From Bacteroidia bacterium (lineage in GTDB: Bacteria; Bacteroidota; Bacteroidia; J057), in assembly GCA_019695295.1 (NCBI GenBank), contig JAIBAH010000034.1, positions 1-37,943 of the forward strand: 37,943 bases of DNA, written 5' to 3'. Positions within the stretch are counted from its first letter, which is position 1, and every line of letters begins with the position of its first letter. The position numbers were made by a program, and so were the translations under genes. Positions 1 to 7,703 of this stretch are shown here, in pieces. The notes beneath the pieces are model-generated. The model ran no database searches. It was not told where the DNA came from and saw only the letters and a program-made list of their open reading frames with translations.

Positions 1-248
1 AACACAAATATTGACTACGTAATCTCTGTTGGCCTTGTGATTAGATTATATAAGGCAATATATTGTTCTATGTCTCATTTCACTAACTATTATTATGCCT
101 GATTATTATTACGAAAATTAAATGTTTTGGTTTAGAGTTTTTGGATATGGATTATGTATAAAAAACATAAAAATAGAACCCTTCTCGTTTTTAGAAAAAA
201 TGGGAATAGGAACATTTGTATTCAAAAATTTAGCTATTATTTATCTCC
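1..248. other. AT-rich left edge, no clear gene
   Basis: The first frame on the plus strand stays open from the window edge to a TGA at 100-102 (about 33 residues), so the 3' end of a gene entering from the left is possible but not recognisable. Nothing else is seen up to the stop codon of the AbiJ-like gene at 249. Confidence 0.3.
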
Positions 249-1118
249 CTAAGTAAATACTATATCTGCTTTTATTGATTTAGCTATAAGATAATTTACA
301 AATGCAGAACAGGAAATAATCATATATTTTGCATCCTCAAAGTCGCAAATATCGTTATCCATTAAAGCATGTCTTATTCCTTTTTCATCACTCGTATAGC
401 CATAAATTTGACTAAATCCTCCTACTAATGAAGTATGTAGATTTATTTCCCCTTTTATTCTATTAAGGGCTACTCCTAATGAATCTTTTTCTTTATTTGA
501 AATAAGTTTTGCAATAGATTCTACTGCGGAAATTGATTCTTTAATAGAATTTCTATAATTTGGATTTTGTTTGTCAGACAAAAACTCTAATGCTGTTGTA
601 AGATGAATATTAGCTCCATTAAGAGATGTAAATGGTTTTGTTTGCTCTATTGCTTCTAAAAGTGATATTATTTCATATTCATTAGTAATAGGAGCAATTA
701 TTCCATTAATAAAACGATAAGCTGAGTTTTCTTTTTTTAATATTTGATTTGTTTTGTCAATAAAAGTATTATATATAAAATCATTTTGCGAAAAAGCGAG
801 CAAAAATTTTGATGAAAACTCTATTAAATCATAAATTTTATACCATGCAGTTTCAGGAGAAAGGAAAAAATCATGTAGTGATTCTTTAAATCTAAATGGT
901 TTACTGTCTAATGTCTTTTTGAAAAAATTATGCCAAATACCATCTGAAAAGTGTGTTTCATAACCACCCCCTACATTTTTAATTGGCATAAATAAGTATT
1001 TCGAGTATATGTTCCAAAGAGTATTTTTTAAGTCTTCGTTAATATAATTTATTTGCATAGCTCCTGAAATTGGTGTTATACCAATTCTTTGAGAAAATGA
1101 AAGTTCGTTATCTTGCAT
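249..1118 (-). CDS. AbiJ_NTD4/HEPN-like abortive infection protein
   Basis: Resembles the AbiJ family of phage-defence proteins: an AbiJ_NTD4-type N-terminal domain followed by a HEPN-like C-terminal helical domain. The N-terminal block begins at FSQRIGITP and continues through LKNTLWNIY and WHNFFKK; the C-terminal half has NYRNSIKESISAVESI, YGYTSDEKGIRHAL and a final CSAFVNYL helix, in the order typical of the family. HEPN domains are often RNases with an R/H motif; the RH in GIRHA is a candidate, but activity is inferred. I start at the ATG at 1118 (289 aa) because family members begin just before the FSxRxG block. An ATG at 1178 would add a 20-residue hydrophobic stretch (309 aa), which could be a real membrane anchor. 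The gene stands alone in DNA much richer in AT than the rest of the window, suggesting horizontal transfer. Confidence 0.75.
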   Translation of the reverse strand: MQDNELSFSQRIGITPISGAMQINYINEDLKNTLWNIYSKYLFMPIKNVGGGYETHFSDGIWHNFFKKTLDSKPFRFKESLHDFFLSPETAWYKIYDLIEFSSKFLLAFSQNDFIYNTFIDKTNQILKKENSAYRFINGIIAPITNEYEIISLLEAIEQTKPFTSLNGANIHLTTALEFLSDKQNPNYRNSIKESISAVESIAKLISNKEKDSLGVALNRIKGEINLHTSLVGGFSQIYGYTSDEKGIRHALMDNDICDFEDAKYMIISCSAFVNYLIAKSIKADIVFT

Positions 1119-1178
1119 AAAAATTAATATTATAAAACTAATAATTAAAATGTTTAAAATAATAACAACACCGAACAT

Positions 1179-1576
1179 TTATAGAAATGGTACATTTACT
1201 TATGATAAAATTCATAAAGTTTTTAGAATAACTTTGTTTAAAATCACTTATATTATTCCGATGTAAGATTTGTTCTTTCTAATACGTAAGTCCTTCATAA
1301 TGTTCTATTGTAAATATCAACAGCAAACATATAAACAAGTTTTCTCTTCACCAAATACATTAGTGAAAAAAAATATTCGGGTGTCCCTTTTTTTCTTTCA
1401 CCGGAAAAGAATCCACAATACTCGCAGCCACATATTGCTGTTCTATATCTTCAGAACTACTAAGTACCAGGCCATAAAAAAATAGCAAACCATGGATTTA
1501 TGACCGTTTACAGATACTTACAACAGTAGGGGACACTTTAGGCTACTTACTTAACACCCTTTTTTGAGTAACCCCA
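1179..1576. other. Non-coding stretch with possible insertion-sequence scar
   Basis: No convincing gene. A perfect 7-bp inverted pair, GTGTCCC at about 1381 and GGGACAC at about 1530, encloses some 155 bp. Inside it a short minus-strand frame (about 1497 down to 1369) reads like degenerate protein, including EDIEQQYVAASIVDSFPV, without a start codon. It could be a remnant of a transposable element; I cannot name a family. Confidence 0.3.
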
Positions 1577-1881
1577 AAACAATCCCGATGAAACAGAAAA
1601 CAATCAGCCCTGAAGCCCAATCAATCGGGATGAAACATAAAACAATCGGGGTGAAACTTCAAACAATCCCGATGAAAGATAAAACAATCGGCTCTGACGC
1701 TCAAACAATCGCATCGAAACCATAAACAATCGGGGTGAAACTTCAAACAATCCCGATGAAAGATAAAACAATCGGCTCTGAAGCTCAAACAATCGCATCG
1801 AAACCATAAACAATCGGGGTGAAACTTCAAACAATCGCGATGAAACATAAAACAATCGGGGGTGAAGTTCAAACAATCGGG
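1577..1881. repeat. 21-bp minisatellite, about 14.5 copies, with 84-bp higher-order period
   Basis: Fourteen consecutive 21-bp units begin at 1577, 1598, 1619 and so on every 21 bases up to 1850, plus a partial unit at 1871. Each starts AAACAATC (one AATCAATC) and most continue with nnnnTGAA. The variable bases cycle through four types (CGGGGTGAAACTTC, CCCGATGAAAGATA, CGGCTCTGAAGCTC, CGCATCGAAACCAT), so an 84-bp unit is itself repeated. Neighbouring units carry ATCGGG and CCCGAT, which are complementary and could pair. Because 21 is a multiple of three, long frames stay open on the minus strand (RLFxVSx heptads), but these look like by-products. Confidence 0.95.
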
Positions 1882-2115
1882 TATGTTTTTCACTCATTTC
1901 CAGCCGGACAGAAAAAAACAGGGCAAAAAAAACAGGAAATGAAACACACTCAGCCTCATTTCGGCACATATCCGGAAAAATCACACAATCCACCCCCCGA
2001 AAGAAAAACCGTATTTACCTAAAATGCCATAACCGGAGAGTTTAACCACCCGCCACCTTAGAAAAATACAAAAGAACGACACACCATGTATATTTTCATA
2101 GAGAAAGCCCCAAGC

Positions 2116-2148
2116 TTCTTTAAGTTTACCGAAGCGTAACTTAAAGAA
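2116..2148. repeat. Perfect 11-bp inverted repeat (hairpin)
   Basis: TTCTTTAAGTT at 2116-2126 is the exact reverse complement of AACTTAAAGAA at 2138-2148, with an 11-nt loop. The left shoulder GCTTC (2114-2118) can alternatively pair with GAAGC in the loop (2131-2135), giving two exclusive folds. No T tract follows, so it is not an obvious terminator, and no gene adjoins it closely. The rest of 1882-2350 holds only short frames that I do not believe are genes. Confidence 0.6.
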
Positions 2149-2352
2149 TTAAATGAAGCCGCTGTTTCTAACTTCCGCACGCAAAAAAGGTGCAAACTTT
2201 TACCCATTAATCCTTTTCAGTCACAGACGGAAAAGTACGGAGAAACGTTTTCCGAAACGGGGGGCGTTTCTCCAAACCTACCGGGATATTCCTGCCAATA
2301 TCCTGTTTACATTTCCCCGGCGAAAAAAGACAGACAAAAACCTCAATAAAAA

Positions 2353-2386
2353 AATCGTGCCAATATTAGAAAATATTGACACGATT
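2353..2386 (-). terminator. Rho-independent terminator of tRNA-Ser
   Basis: AATCGTG/CACGATT and CAATATT/AATATTG form a stem with one internal mismatch and a 4-nt loop. On the minus strand it is followed by a run of eight T, about 35 nt beyond the tRNA 3' end. Confidence 0.75.
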
Positions 2387-2420
2387 AAATTTTTGAATAT
2401 CGAATAATCAGATATGCAAG

Positions 2421-2504
2421 CGGAGAGAGAGGGATTCGAACCCCCGGTCCTTTTGGGACAACGGTTTTCAAGACCGCCGCATTCGACCGCTCTGCCATCT
2501 CTCC
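2421..2504 (-). tRNA. tRNA-Ser(UGA)
   Basis: On the minus strand the acceptor arms GGAGAGA (from 2504) and TCTCTCC (to 2422) pair, with discriminator G at 2421. The anticodon loop reads CTTGAAA, giving anticodon TGA (reads UCA/UCG serine codons). The variable arm is long, as in class II serine tRNAs, and the T-loop is GGTTCGAATCC. CCA is not encoded. A terminator follows at 2386-2353. The tRNA separates the AT-rich accessory segment on the left from housekeeping genes on the right. Confidence 0.93.
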
Positions 2505-2639
2505 GGGTGCAAAAGTACGGCGATTTTTTATTTTTACAAAAAAAATAATTAAAAAAAATACGGAATTCAGAAATTCATCTGATTACCAAAGAATTACAAA
2601 AAAATATTTTTTTCAGAAAGAGGAAAAAATATCGTTTTA

Positions 2640-2670
2640 TTGTTAAAACAGAAATTGTTTTATACTTTTA
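2640..2670 (+). promoter_or_regulatory. Promoter of the M48 protease gene
   Basis: TTG at 2640-2642 and TACTTTTA at 2663-2670 (7 of 8 matches to TAnnTTTG), separated by 20 bp. The expected transcript start is about 2677, leaving a leader of roughly 33 nt. The same TTG-N20-TAnnTTTA arrangement precedes the next gene. Confidence 0.5.
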
Positions 2671-2709
2671 CCTCCGGATTAATCATTACAAAAGCAAAAT
2701 AACAAAACG

Positions 2710-3510
2710 ATGAAAAAGATAATAATTTTTACGGCGATTTTTATTCTTATTACAGCGTGTAGTAAAGTGCCGATTACCGGACGTAAACAAACCCGTCTTT
2801 TGCCGGAGTCTGAGCTTATGGCGATGAGTCTTACGCAGTATCAGCAGTTTTTGAAAGAAAATCAGCTGAGTACCAATCAGGCTCAGGCTCAGATGGTGAA
2901 GAATGTAGGGGACAAAATCCGGAAAGCGGCGGAGACCTATTATGCCAAAACCGGAAGAAGCAAGGAACTTACCGGATATAAATGGGAGTACAATCTGGTC
3001 AATTCCCCGGAAATCAATGCATGGTGTATGCCCGGAGGGAAAGTGGTTGTTTATTCCGGAATCATGCCCGTAACCAAAGATGAAGACGGACTTGCCGTAG
3101 TAATGGGGCATGAGATTGCACACGCTCTGGCAAGGCACGGAAACGAAAGAATGTCACAGGCTTTACTTGCACAGGCAGGAGGAATGGCCTTATCTGTAGC
3201 CCTGTCGAGCAAGCCGCAGCAAACGCAGGACCTGTTTATGCAGGCTTACGGAGTAGGCGCTACCGTAGGGGCACTCTTACCCTTCAGCCGCTTACAGGAA
3301 TCAGAAGCCGATCAGGTAGGATTGTATCTCATGGCAATGGCAGGATATAACCCCGATGTAGCCGGAGATTTCTGGAAAAGAATGGAAGCCGCATCCGGAG
3401 GAGGGAAAATGCCCGGATTTCTCAGTACACACCCTGACCCCTCCAAAAGGTCCGAAAACCTGGTGGCAATGGCCCCTAAAGCCAAAGCATTTGCGCAAAA
3501 ATACCGTTAA
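2710..3510 (+). CDS. M48 family metalloprotease, lipoprotein
   Basis: Zinc endopeptidase of the M48 family (BepA/LoiP-like), probably acting on misfolded or envelope proteins from the periplasmic side of a membrane. It starts with a lipoprotein signal (ITAC lipobox, Cys17). The zinc site is HEIAH, with His134, Glu135 and His138, and the third ligand lies in the ESEAD motif (Glu197). A segment before it (NAWCMPGGKVVVYSG) is the conserved pre-motif strand of the family. The 266-residue length matches single-domain periplasmic M48 proteins; there is no TPR extension as in BepA. It is monocistronic: its own promoter lies upstream and the next gene has another. The exact substrate cannot be read from sequence. 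Confidence 0.9.
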   Translation: MKKIIIFTAIFILITACSKVPITGRKQTRLLPESELMAMSLTQYQQFLKENQLSTNQAQAQMVKNVGDKIRKAAETYYAKTGRSKELTGYKWEYNLVNSPEINAWCMPGGKVVVYSGIMPVTKDEDGLAVVMGHEIAHALARHGNERMSQALLAQAGGMALSVALSSKPQQTQDLFMQAYGVGATVGALLPFSRLQESEADQVGLYLMAMAGYNPDVAGDFWKRMEAASGGGKMPGFLSTHPDPSKRSENLVAMAPKAKAFAQKYR

Positions 3511-3567
3511 AACGGATTCTTATTCCCGGACTAATCAGGCAACGAACGGAAAGGAATTCTGAAAAAA

Positions 3568-3598
3568 TTGGGAAAACATCCAAAAAGTCGTAATTTTA
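3568..3598 (+). promoter_or_regulatory. Promoter of the AddB-like gene
   Basis: TTG at 3568-3570 and TAATTTTA at 3591-3598, 20 bp apart, close to the Bacteroidota consensus. The predicted start near 3604 gives a short leader of about 18 nt before the ATG at 3622. Confidence 0.5.
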
Positions 3599-3621
3599 GC
3601 CCGAAAAACGCATAAACGCGA

Positions 3622-6522
3622 ATGACAGACTCCTTTCATTATGATTTAGCAGTATCTTTAAAAGAGCGTTTCGGAGACAAAATCTCTGATATATGCATCA
3701 TATTCCCGACAAGAAGAGCCAAACTTTTTTTCGGTCAGGCATTGCATCAAGTCTATCAAAGCAGCCTGTGGATGCCGGAAATTTATGCGATAGACGACTG
3801 GATTTGTGAAATCAACGGAGGAATCTTTCCCGATACTCTGGAACTGATTGTGATTTTGCACGAAGTTTATCAAAAAGAAATGCGGAAAATTGCCCCGTCA
3901 TTCCGCGAAAAACTCGATGAATTTTATGCATGGGGAGAAATTCTGCTCAGGGACTTTGAGGAAGTAGATAAATACATGGTCAATGCGCAGCAGCTTTACA
4001 ACAACCTTAAAGACATCAAGGATATAGAATCTGCGATTGGACTGCCCGAAGAAGTGCAACTATCCGTTCAGAAATTCCTCAAGGCAATCAACCGGGAAAA
4101 CTATACCCGGATTCAGAAATCCTTTCTCGACCTATGGGAAGTCCTTTATCCCGTGTATCTGGCTTTCAGGGAAAGACTTTCACAGATGGAGCGGTATTAT
4201 CAGGGAATGGCCTACCGGAATGTAGCCGAAAAAGCCTTATCCGGAACCCTGACCCTGACACAGGAACACATCGTATTTGCAGGGCTGAACCTGCTTTCCC
4301 GTTCCGAAGAAGTGCTGATTCATAAATTGATTAAATCCGGAAAAGCGTCCGTTTACTGGGATATCCTCGTGATGGGAAACAAAGCCGCACGTCCTTCCCT
4401 GCTGAGAACGCCCTATTCCTTTATTGGGCATTACCATAAAAAATGGAGGGATAAAAACAGTATCTTAATCAAAACCGAGCTTATCACCCGGAGTAGAAAT
4501 ATCTATATTACAGGAGTCCCTCAGCAGGTAGGTCAGGCGCGGTTTACCGGCGAAAAACTCCTGCCTTATATTCAGTCTTCCGTTACAGACCCCAAAAGGA
4601 TAGGCGTAATCCTTACCGACGAGCAACTGCTTTTTCCGGTATTATACTCCCTGCCCAAAGAAACAAAGGCGCTCAATATAACAATGGGATTCCCCTTGAG
4701 GAATACGCACATTTATCAGCTGCTCATTTCGGTACTGAGTCTGCTCAGAAGTGCCAAAAAACAAACCGGCGGCGGGGTAACCTTTTATCACCGGCCGGTG
4801 ATTGCTATTTTTCAGAATCCCTTTATCAAATCCCTGATACCGTCCTTATCCTCAGAGATTTGTCTGTATCTCGGCAAAGAAAATCTCATCTGGACCTCAG
4901 AGCAGGCGCTGAAAAAAAATCCGCTGCCCCTCGTACTTCAGCAGATATTTACCCTGCCTGAATCGGTAGAGGCTGCGTTTGAGTATATGGAAAATACCTT
5001 TTCCCTCCTGCTTCAGGAAGCCGAAGAAAACAACCGGAAACTGGAGGCAGAATACCTGTTTTTTTGTTTCAGGCAGTTTCACCGGCTGAGAGACATCCTT
5101 GTGCCGGGTGAATTGACGTTCAAGGGATTCCTGAATCTGCTCAAAGAATCCTTCAAATCCATCAAAATTCCTTTCGAGGGAGAGCCTTTGGAGGGAATAC
5201 AGATTATGGGGCTACTCGAAACCCGTACACTCGACTTTGACGTCTTGTTCATTCTGAATGCCAATGAAGGAACGCTGCCTTCAGAGCGCGCTCAAAACTC
5301 CTTTATTCCCAACGAATTGCGGAGAGGGTTTCAGTTGCCGAGGGAGCAGCATCGCACACAGATTGTCTCCTATCATTTTTACCGGCTCCTGCAGCGGGCC
5401 AAAGAAATACACATTGTTTACAATACAGAAGTAAAAAGCAATGGCAATTCCGGAGAAGTCAGCCGTTTTGTCCTTCAGCTCCGGCACCTTTTTGCAGGCA
5501 ATCAGTTTCCGGACATACAGTTTTCACAAAACAAAATCGCTTTGCCTTCGGTCAGCTACCCGAACCGCAGGATTGTGATTCCCAATACGCCGGAAATACG
5601 GCAAATCCTCACGGATAAATTCGGGGAAACCGGGGATAATTTTCATGCGCTGAGTGCCACTTCCTTAGGTACCTACCTTACCTGCGGGCTGAAATTTTAT
5701 TTTAAATATATCGCCCGTTTGCAGAAACCCAGAGTGGTGGAAGCCGCAATCGATGACATGAAACTGGGGGAAATGATACACAAAGTGATGGAAATGCTGT
5801 ATCATCCCTATATAAAGATGGTTACGACCCACGAGGATTTTGATCGGATTATCCCTAAAATACCTGCCGTTGTCAAAGAAGTATTTGTGGAATTCGGATA
5901 TAATCCGGAGAATAGTCTGGAGGGGAAAAATTATCTGAGTATGGAGCTGATGATGCGGGCCTGCAAATGGTTTGTAAGTCATGATGCAGAAGAATCCCGG
6001 AAAAATCCCTTTGTAATCGAAATGCTGGAGAAAAAACACTATTTCCAGTATATGCTTCCGGTGCCTTTGGAGGGTACAAGCATCCGAATGAGACTGGATG
6101 GCAACTTTGACCGCCTGGACCGCCTGAGAGATAAATTCAGAATTGTGGATTATAAAACCGGGAAGATAGAGGACTTGAAAGTACTGGATATATCCAAAGT
6201 GTTTAAACGGAACTCCGACACCTTTGCCAAAACCGAGTTACAGGGTGTGTTGTATGCCTATTTATTATCAAAAAAAGAAGCCTTTTCCCGCCTGCCGGTT
6301 ACGGTTGGATTTTATTCGCTAAAAAAATCAGGTCAGGCACTGAATTATCTTCACAAAGGGGAAAATATTGGGGAAGACAATCTGATTAGTTTTGAACAGG
6401 AGCTACAGGTGCTCATCAGCGATATTCTGACCAAAGATTTTGTTCAGACCACAGAGGAATCAATGTGTAAACTATGTGAGTTCAATGGAATCTGTAGTAA
6501 AAGCGCAGAAGAAGACGAGTAA
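3622..6522 (+). CDS. AddB-like PD-(D/E)XK nuclease, inactivated helicase
   Basis: Likely the nuclease/scaffold subunit of an AddAB-type double-strand-break resection complex. The C-terminal nuclease domain starts at LSATSLGTYLTCGLKFYF (about 682-700) and has the MRLDGNFDRLD strand and the catalytic VDYKTGK (Asp843, Lys845). Four cysteines, Cys688 with Cys949, Cys952 and Cys958 (CKLCEFNGIC), form the pattern that holds a 4Fe-4S cluster in AddB. The N-terminal part looks like a helicase fold without a Walker A motif: FPTRRAKLFF stands where a GKT loop would be. At 966 aa it has the size usual for Bacteroidota AddB proteins. The partner helicase AddA is not in the window, although the two are often adjacent. 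It converges with the next minus-strand gene, leaving only 5 nt between the stop codons. Confidence 0.8.
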   Translation: MTDSFHYDLAVSLKERFGDKISDICIIFPTRRAKLFFGQALHQVYQSSLWMPEIYAIDDWICEINGGIFPDTLELIVILHEVYQKEMRKIAPSFREKLDEFYAWGEILLRDFEEVDKYMVNAQQLYNNLKDIKDIESAIGLPEEVQLSVQKFLKAINRENYTRIQKSFLDLWEVLYPVYLAFRERLSQMERYYQGMAYRNVAEKALSGTLTLTQEHIVFAGLNLLSRSEEVLIHKLIKSGKASVYWDILVMGNKAARPSLLRTPYSFIGHYHKKWRDKNSILIKTELITRSRNIYITGVPQQVGQARFTGEKLLPYIQSSVTDPKRIGVILTDEQLLFPVLYSLPKETKALNITMGFPLRNTHIYQLLISVLSLLRSAKKQTGGGVTFYHRPVIAIFQNPFIKSLIPSLSSEICLYLGKENLIWTSEQALKKNPLPLVLQQIFTLPESVEAAFEYMENTFSLLLQEAEENNRKLEAEYLFFCFRQFHRLRDILVPGELTFKGFLNLLKESFKSIKIPFEGEPLEGIQIMGLLETRTLDFDVLFILNANEGTLPSERAQNSFIPNELRRGFQLPREQHRTQIVSYHFYRLLQRAKEIHIVYNTEVKSNGNSGEVSRFVLQLRHLFAGNQFPDIQFSQNKIALPSVSYPNRRIVIPNTPEIRQILTDKFGETGDNFHALSATSLGTYLTCGLKFYFKYIARLQKPRVVEAAIDDMKLGEMIHKVMEMLYHPYIKMVTTHEDFDRIIPKIPAVVKEVFVEFGYNPENSLEGKNYLSMELMMRACKWFVSHDAEESRKNPFVIEMLEKKHYFQYMLPVPLEGTSIRMRLDGNFDRLDRLRDKFRIVDYKTGKIEDLKVLDISKVFKRNSDTFAKTELQGVLYAYLLSKKEAFSRLPVTVGFYSLKKSGQALNYLHKGENIGEDNLISFEQELQVLISDILTKDFVQTTEESMCKLCEFNGICSKSAEEDE

Positions 6523-6527
6523 AAAGC

Positions 6528-6857
6528 TCAGAGTTTCTCAATCTTGTCCATTACTTTCTGATAAATCGGATCTACAAAAAACAAAAATCCCATACCCATT
6601 CCCAACAGTACAAAGGAGTCTGCATTTAATGCTTCACCAATGGCAATACCGGTAAACATACTTGCCAGAAAAAATGCCCATCCATAATGCTTCTTTTTTT
6701 CCTTAACGGGCTCCGGAAGTACCTCTTTTTGTGTGACTACGGATTGCTCAGTATTGATTTCCGGCAGATTTTGCAGATTGATATCTTCCGTTTTGGGATT
6801 ACGGTTTTCTTCGTGAATATCAATTATTTTTACATTTTTGGAGTCCAGTAAGCTCAT
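6528..6857 (-). CDS. Small membrane protein of unknown function
   Basis: I do not recognise this 109-residue protein. The first 60 residues are polar and end in a lysine-rich stretch (PVKEKKKHYG). Two hydrophobic segments follow (about 62-78 and 80-97) with a short turn, then a charged tail (QKVMDKIEKL). This suggests a cytosolic N-terminus and a hairpin in the inner membrane. It lies 76 nt downstream of the glycosyltransferase on the same strand and may be the last gene of that operon. No frame competes in this interval, and its stop sits 5 nt from the stop of the AddB-like gene, which supports it as real. Confidence 0.65.
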   Translation of the reverse strand: MSLLDSKNVKIIDIHEENRNPKTEDINLQNLPEINTEQSVVTQKEVLPEPVKEKKKHYGWAFFLASMFTGIAIGEALNADSFVLLGMGMGFLFFVDPIYQKVMDKIEKL

Positions 6858-6933
6858 TTGAAGTAGTAATTAAAGAGAGTATATATATTGAAACTATAAA
6901 ATACGGGATTTCGGAAAAAAAGTTTTGGGTCTG

Positions 6934-7680
6934 CTACATTTTCTCTCCGGAGTACAGAGACATCAGCCGGCGGTATTTTTGAAACACTCCGTTCGCCGTC
7001 GTTTTGGCAATAAAAAACCCTTCTTTTCCGTCCAGAAAGCCCCGCTGCAAAATAAACATTTTAATAAACCGGAAAAGGGGCGAAAAAATCAGGTGAAAAA
7101 CAGTACTCTTTTTGCCATTCCGGTACAATTCCCCGGCCGCCAGGGCTGAATACTTCGCCGTTTTATGGAGAAACTGCTCCCGGTTTTCATACGCCTGATG
7201 AAGCAGGTCACCGTTCAGCAGCGTCACTTCTTCGGTTGTAATCAGTTTTTCGTGTACTTCTCCCTCCCACCGGGAAACCGCTTTGGGAAAAAGCCTGATT
7301 TTTAAATCCGGATACCATCCTCCTCCTTTTATCCATTTACCCGAAAAAAAATTTTTCCGCTTCATCTTATATGCACCCCTCAGCCGGGTTTTGATACGCA
7401 TGATTTCGGCACGAAGCGGCTCGCTGAGACTTTCATCTGCATCCAGCGAGAGCAGATACGGAAAAAAAGCCAGGCTGTTCGCATAATTTTTGGAGGCCGA
7501 ATACCCTTCCCATTCCTTTTGAACCAGTCTTACCTGTTTTTCCCGGCAAATCTCCGGAGTAGCATCCGTACTGAATGCATCGAGTACAATGATTTCGTCT
7601 GCCACTCCCTGCAAAGAATCTATACACCGCCCGATATGTGCGGCTTCATTCAGGGTGATGATAATGGCAGAGATATACAT
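6934..7680 (-). CDS. Family 2 glycosyltransferase, WaaE/KdtX-like
   Basis: GT-A fold glycosyltransferase similar to the WaaE group that adds a sugar to the lipopolysaccharide core; it would act at the cytosolic face of the inner membrane. The N-terminus MYISAIIITLNEAAHIGRCI is the nucleotide-binding strand, LDAFSTDAT follows, and the metal-binding LDADES motif lies at Asp80-Asp82. Further family features are the KRKNFFSGKWIKGGGWYPD block and the GEVHEKL histidine. The length of 248 aa is normal. It starts 23 nt after the stop of the cysteine desulfurase gene, so the two are likely co-transcribed, without an obvious functional link. The donor and acceptor sugars are unknown. Confidence 0.85.
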   Translation of the reverse strand: MYISAIIITLNEAAHIGRCIDSLQGVADEIIVLDAFSTDATPEICREKQVRLVQKEWEGYSASKNYANSLAFFPYLLSLDADESLSEPLRAEIMRIKTRLRGAYKMKRKNFFSGKWIKGGGWYPDLKIRLFPKAVSRWEGEVHEKLITTEEVTLLNGDLLHQAYENREQFLHKTAKYSALAAGELYRNGKKSTVFHLIFSPLFRFIKMFILQRGFLDGKEGFFIAKTTANGVFQKYRRLMSLYSGEKM

Positions 7681-7703
7681 TTTGGAGGTGTAAAAAAAAA
7701 TGA

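Noticed and set aside
1604-1993. Minus-strand frame with RLFxVSx heptads, and a second overlapping frame with DCLxFHx heptads
   Set aside because: Both follow automatically from a 21-bp repeat that lacks stop codons in those frames; two overlapping frames look equally protein-like, and there is no start context.
2153-2407. 84-residue plus-strand frame beside tRNA-Ser
   Set aside because: It overlaps the tRNA terminator hairpin, is very rich in Lys and Arg, and resembles no family.
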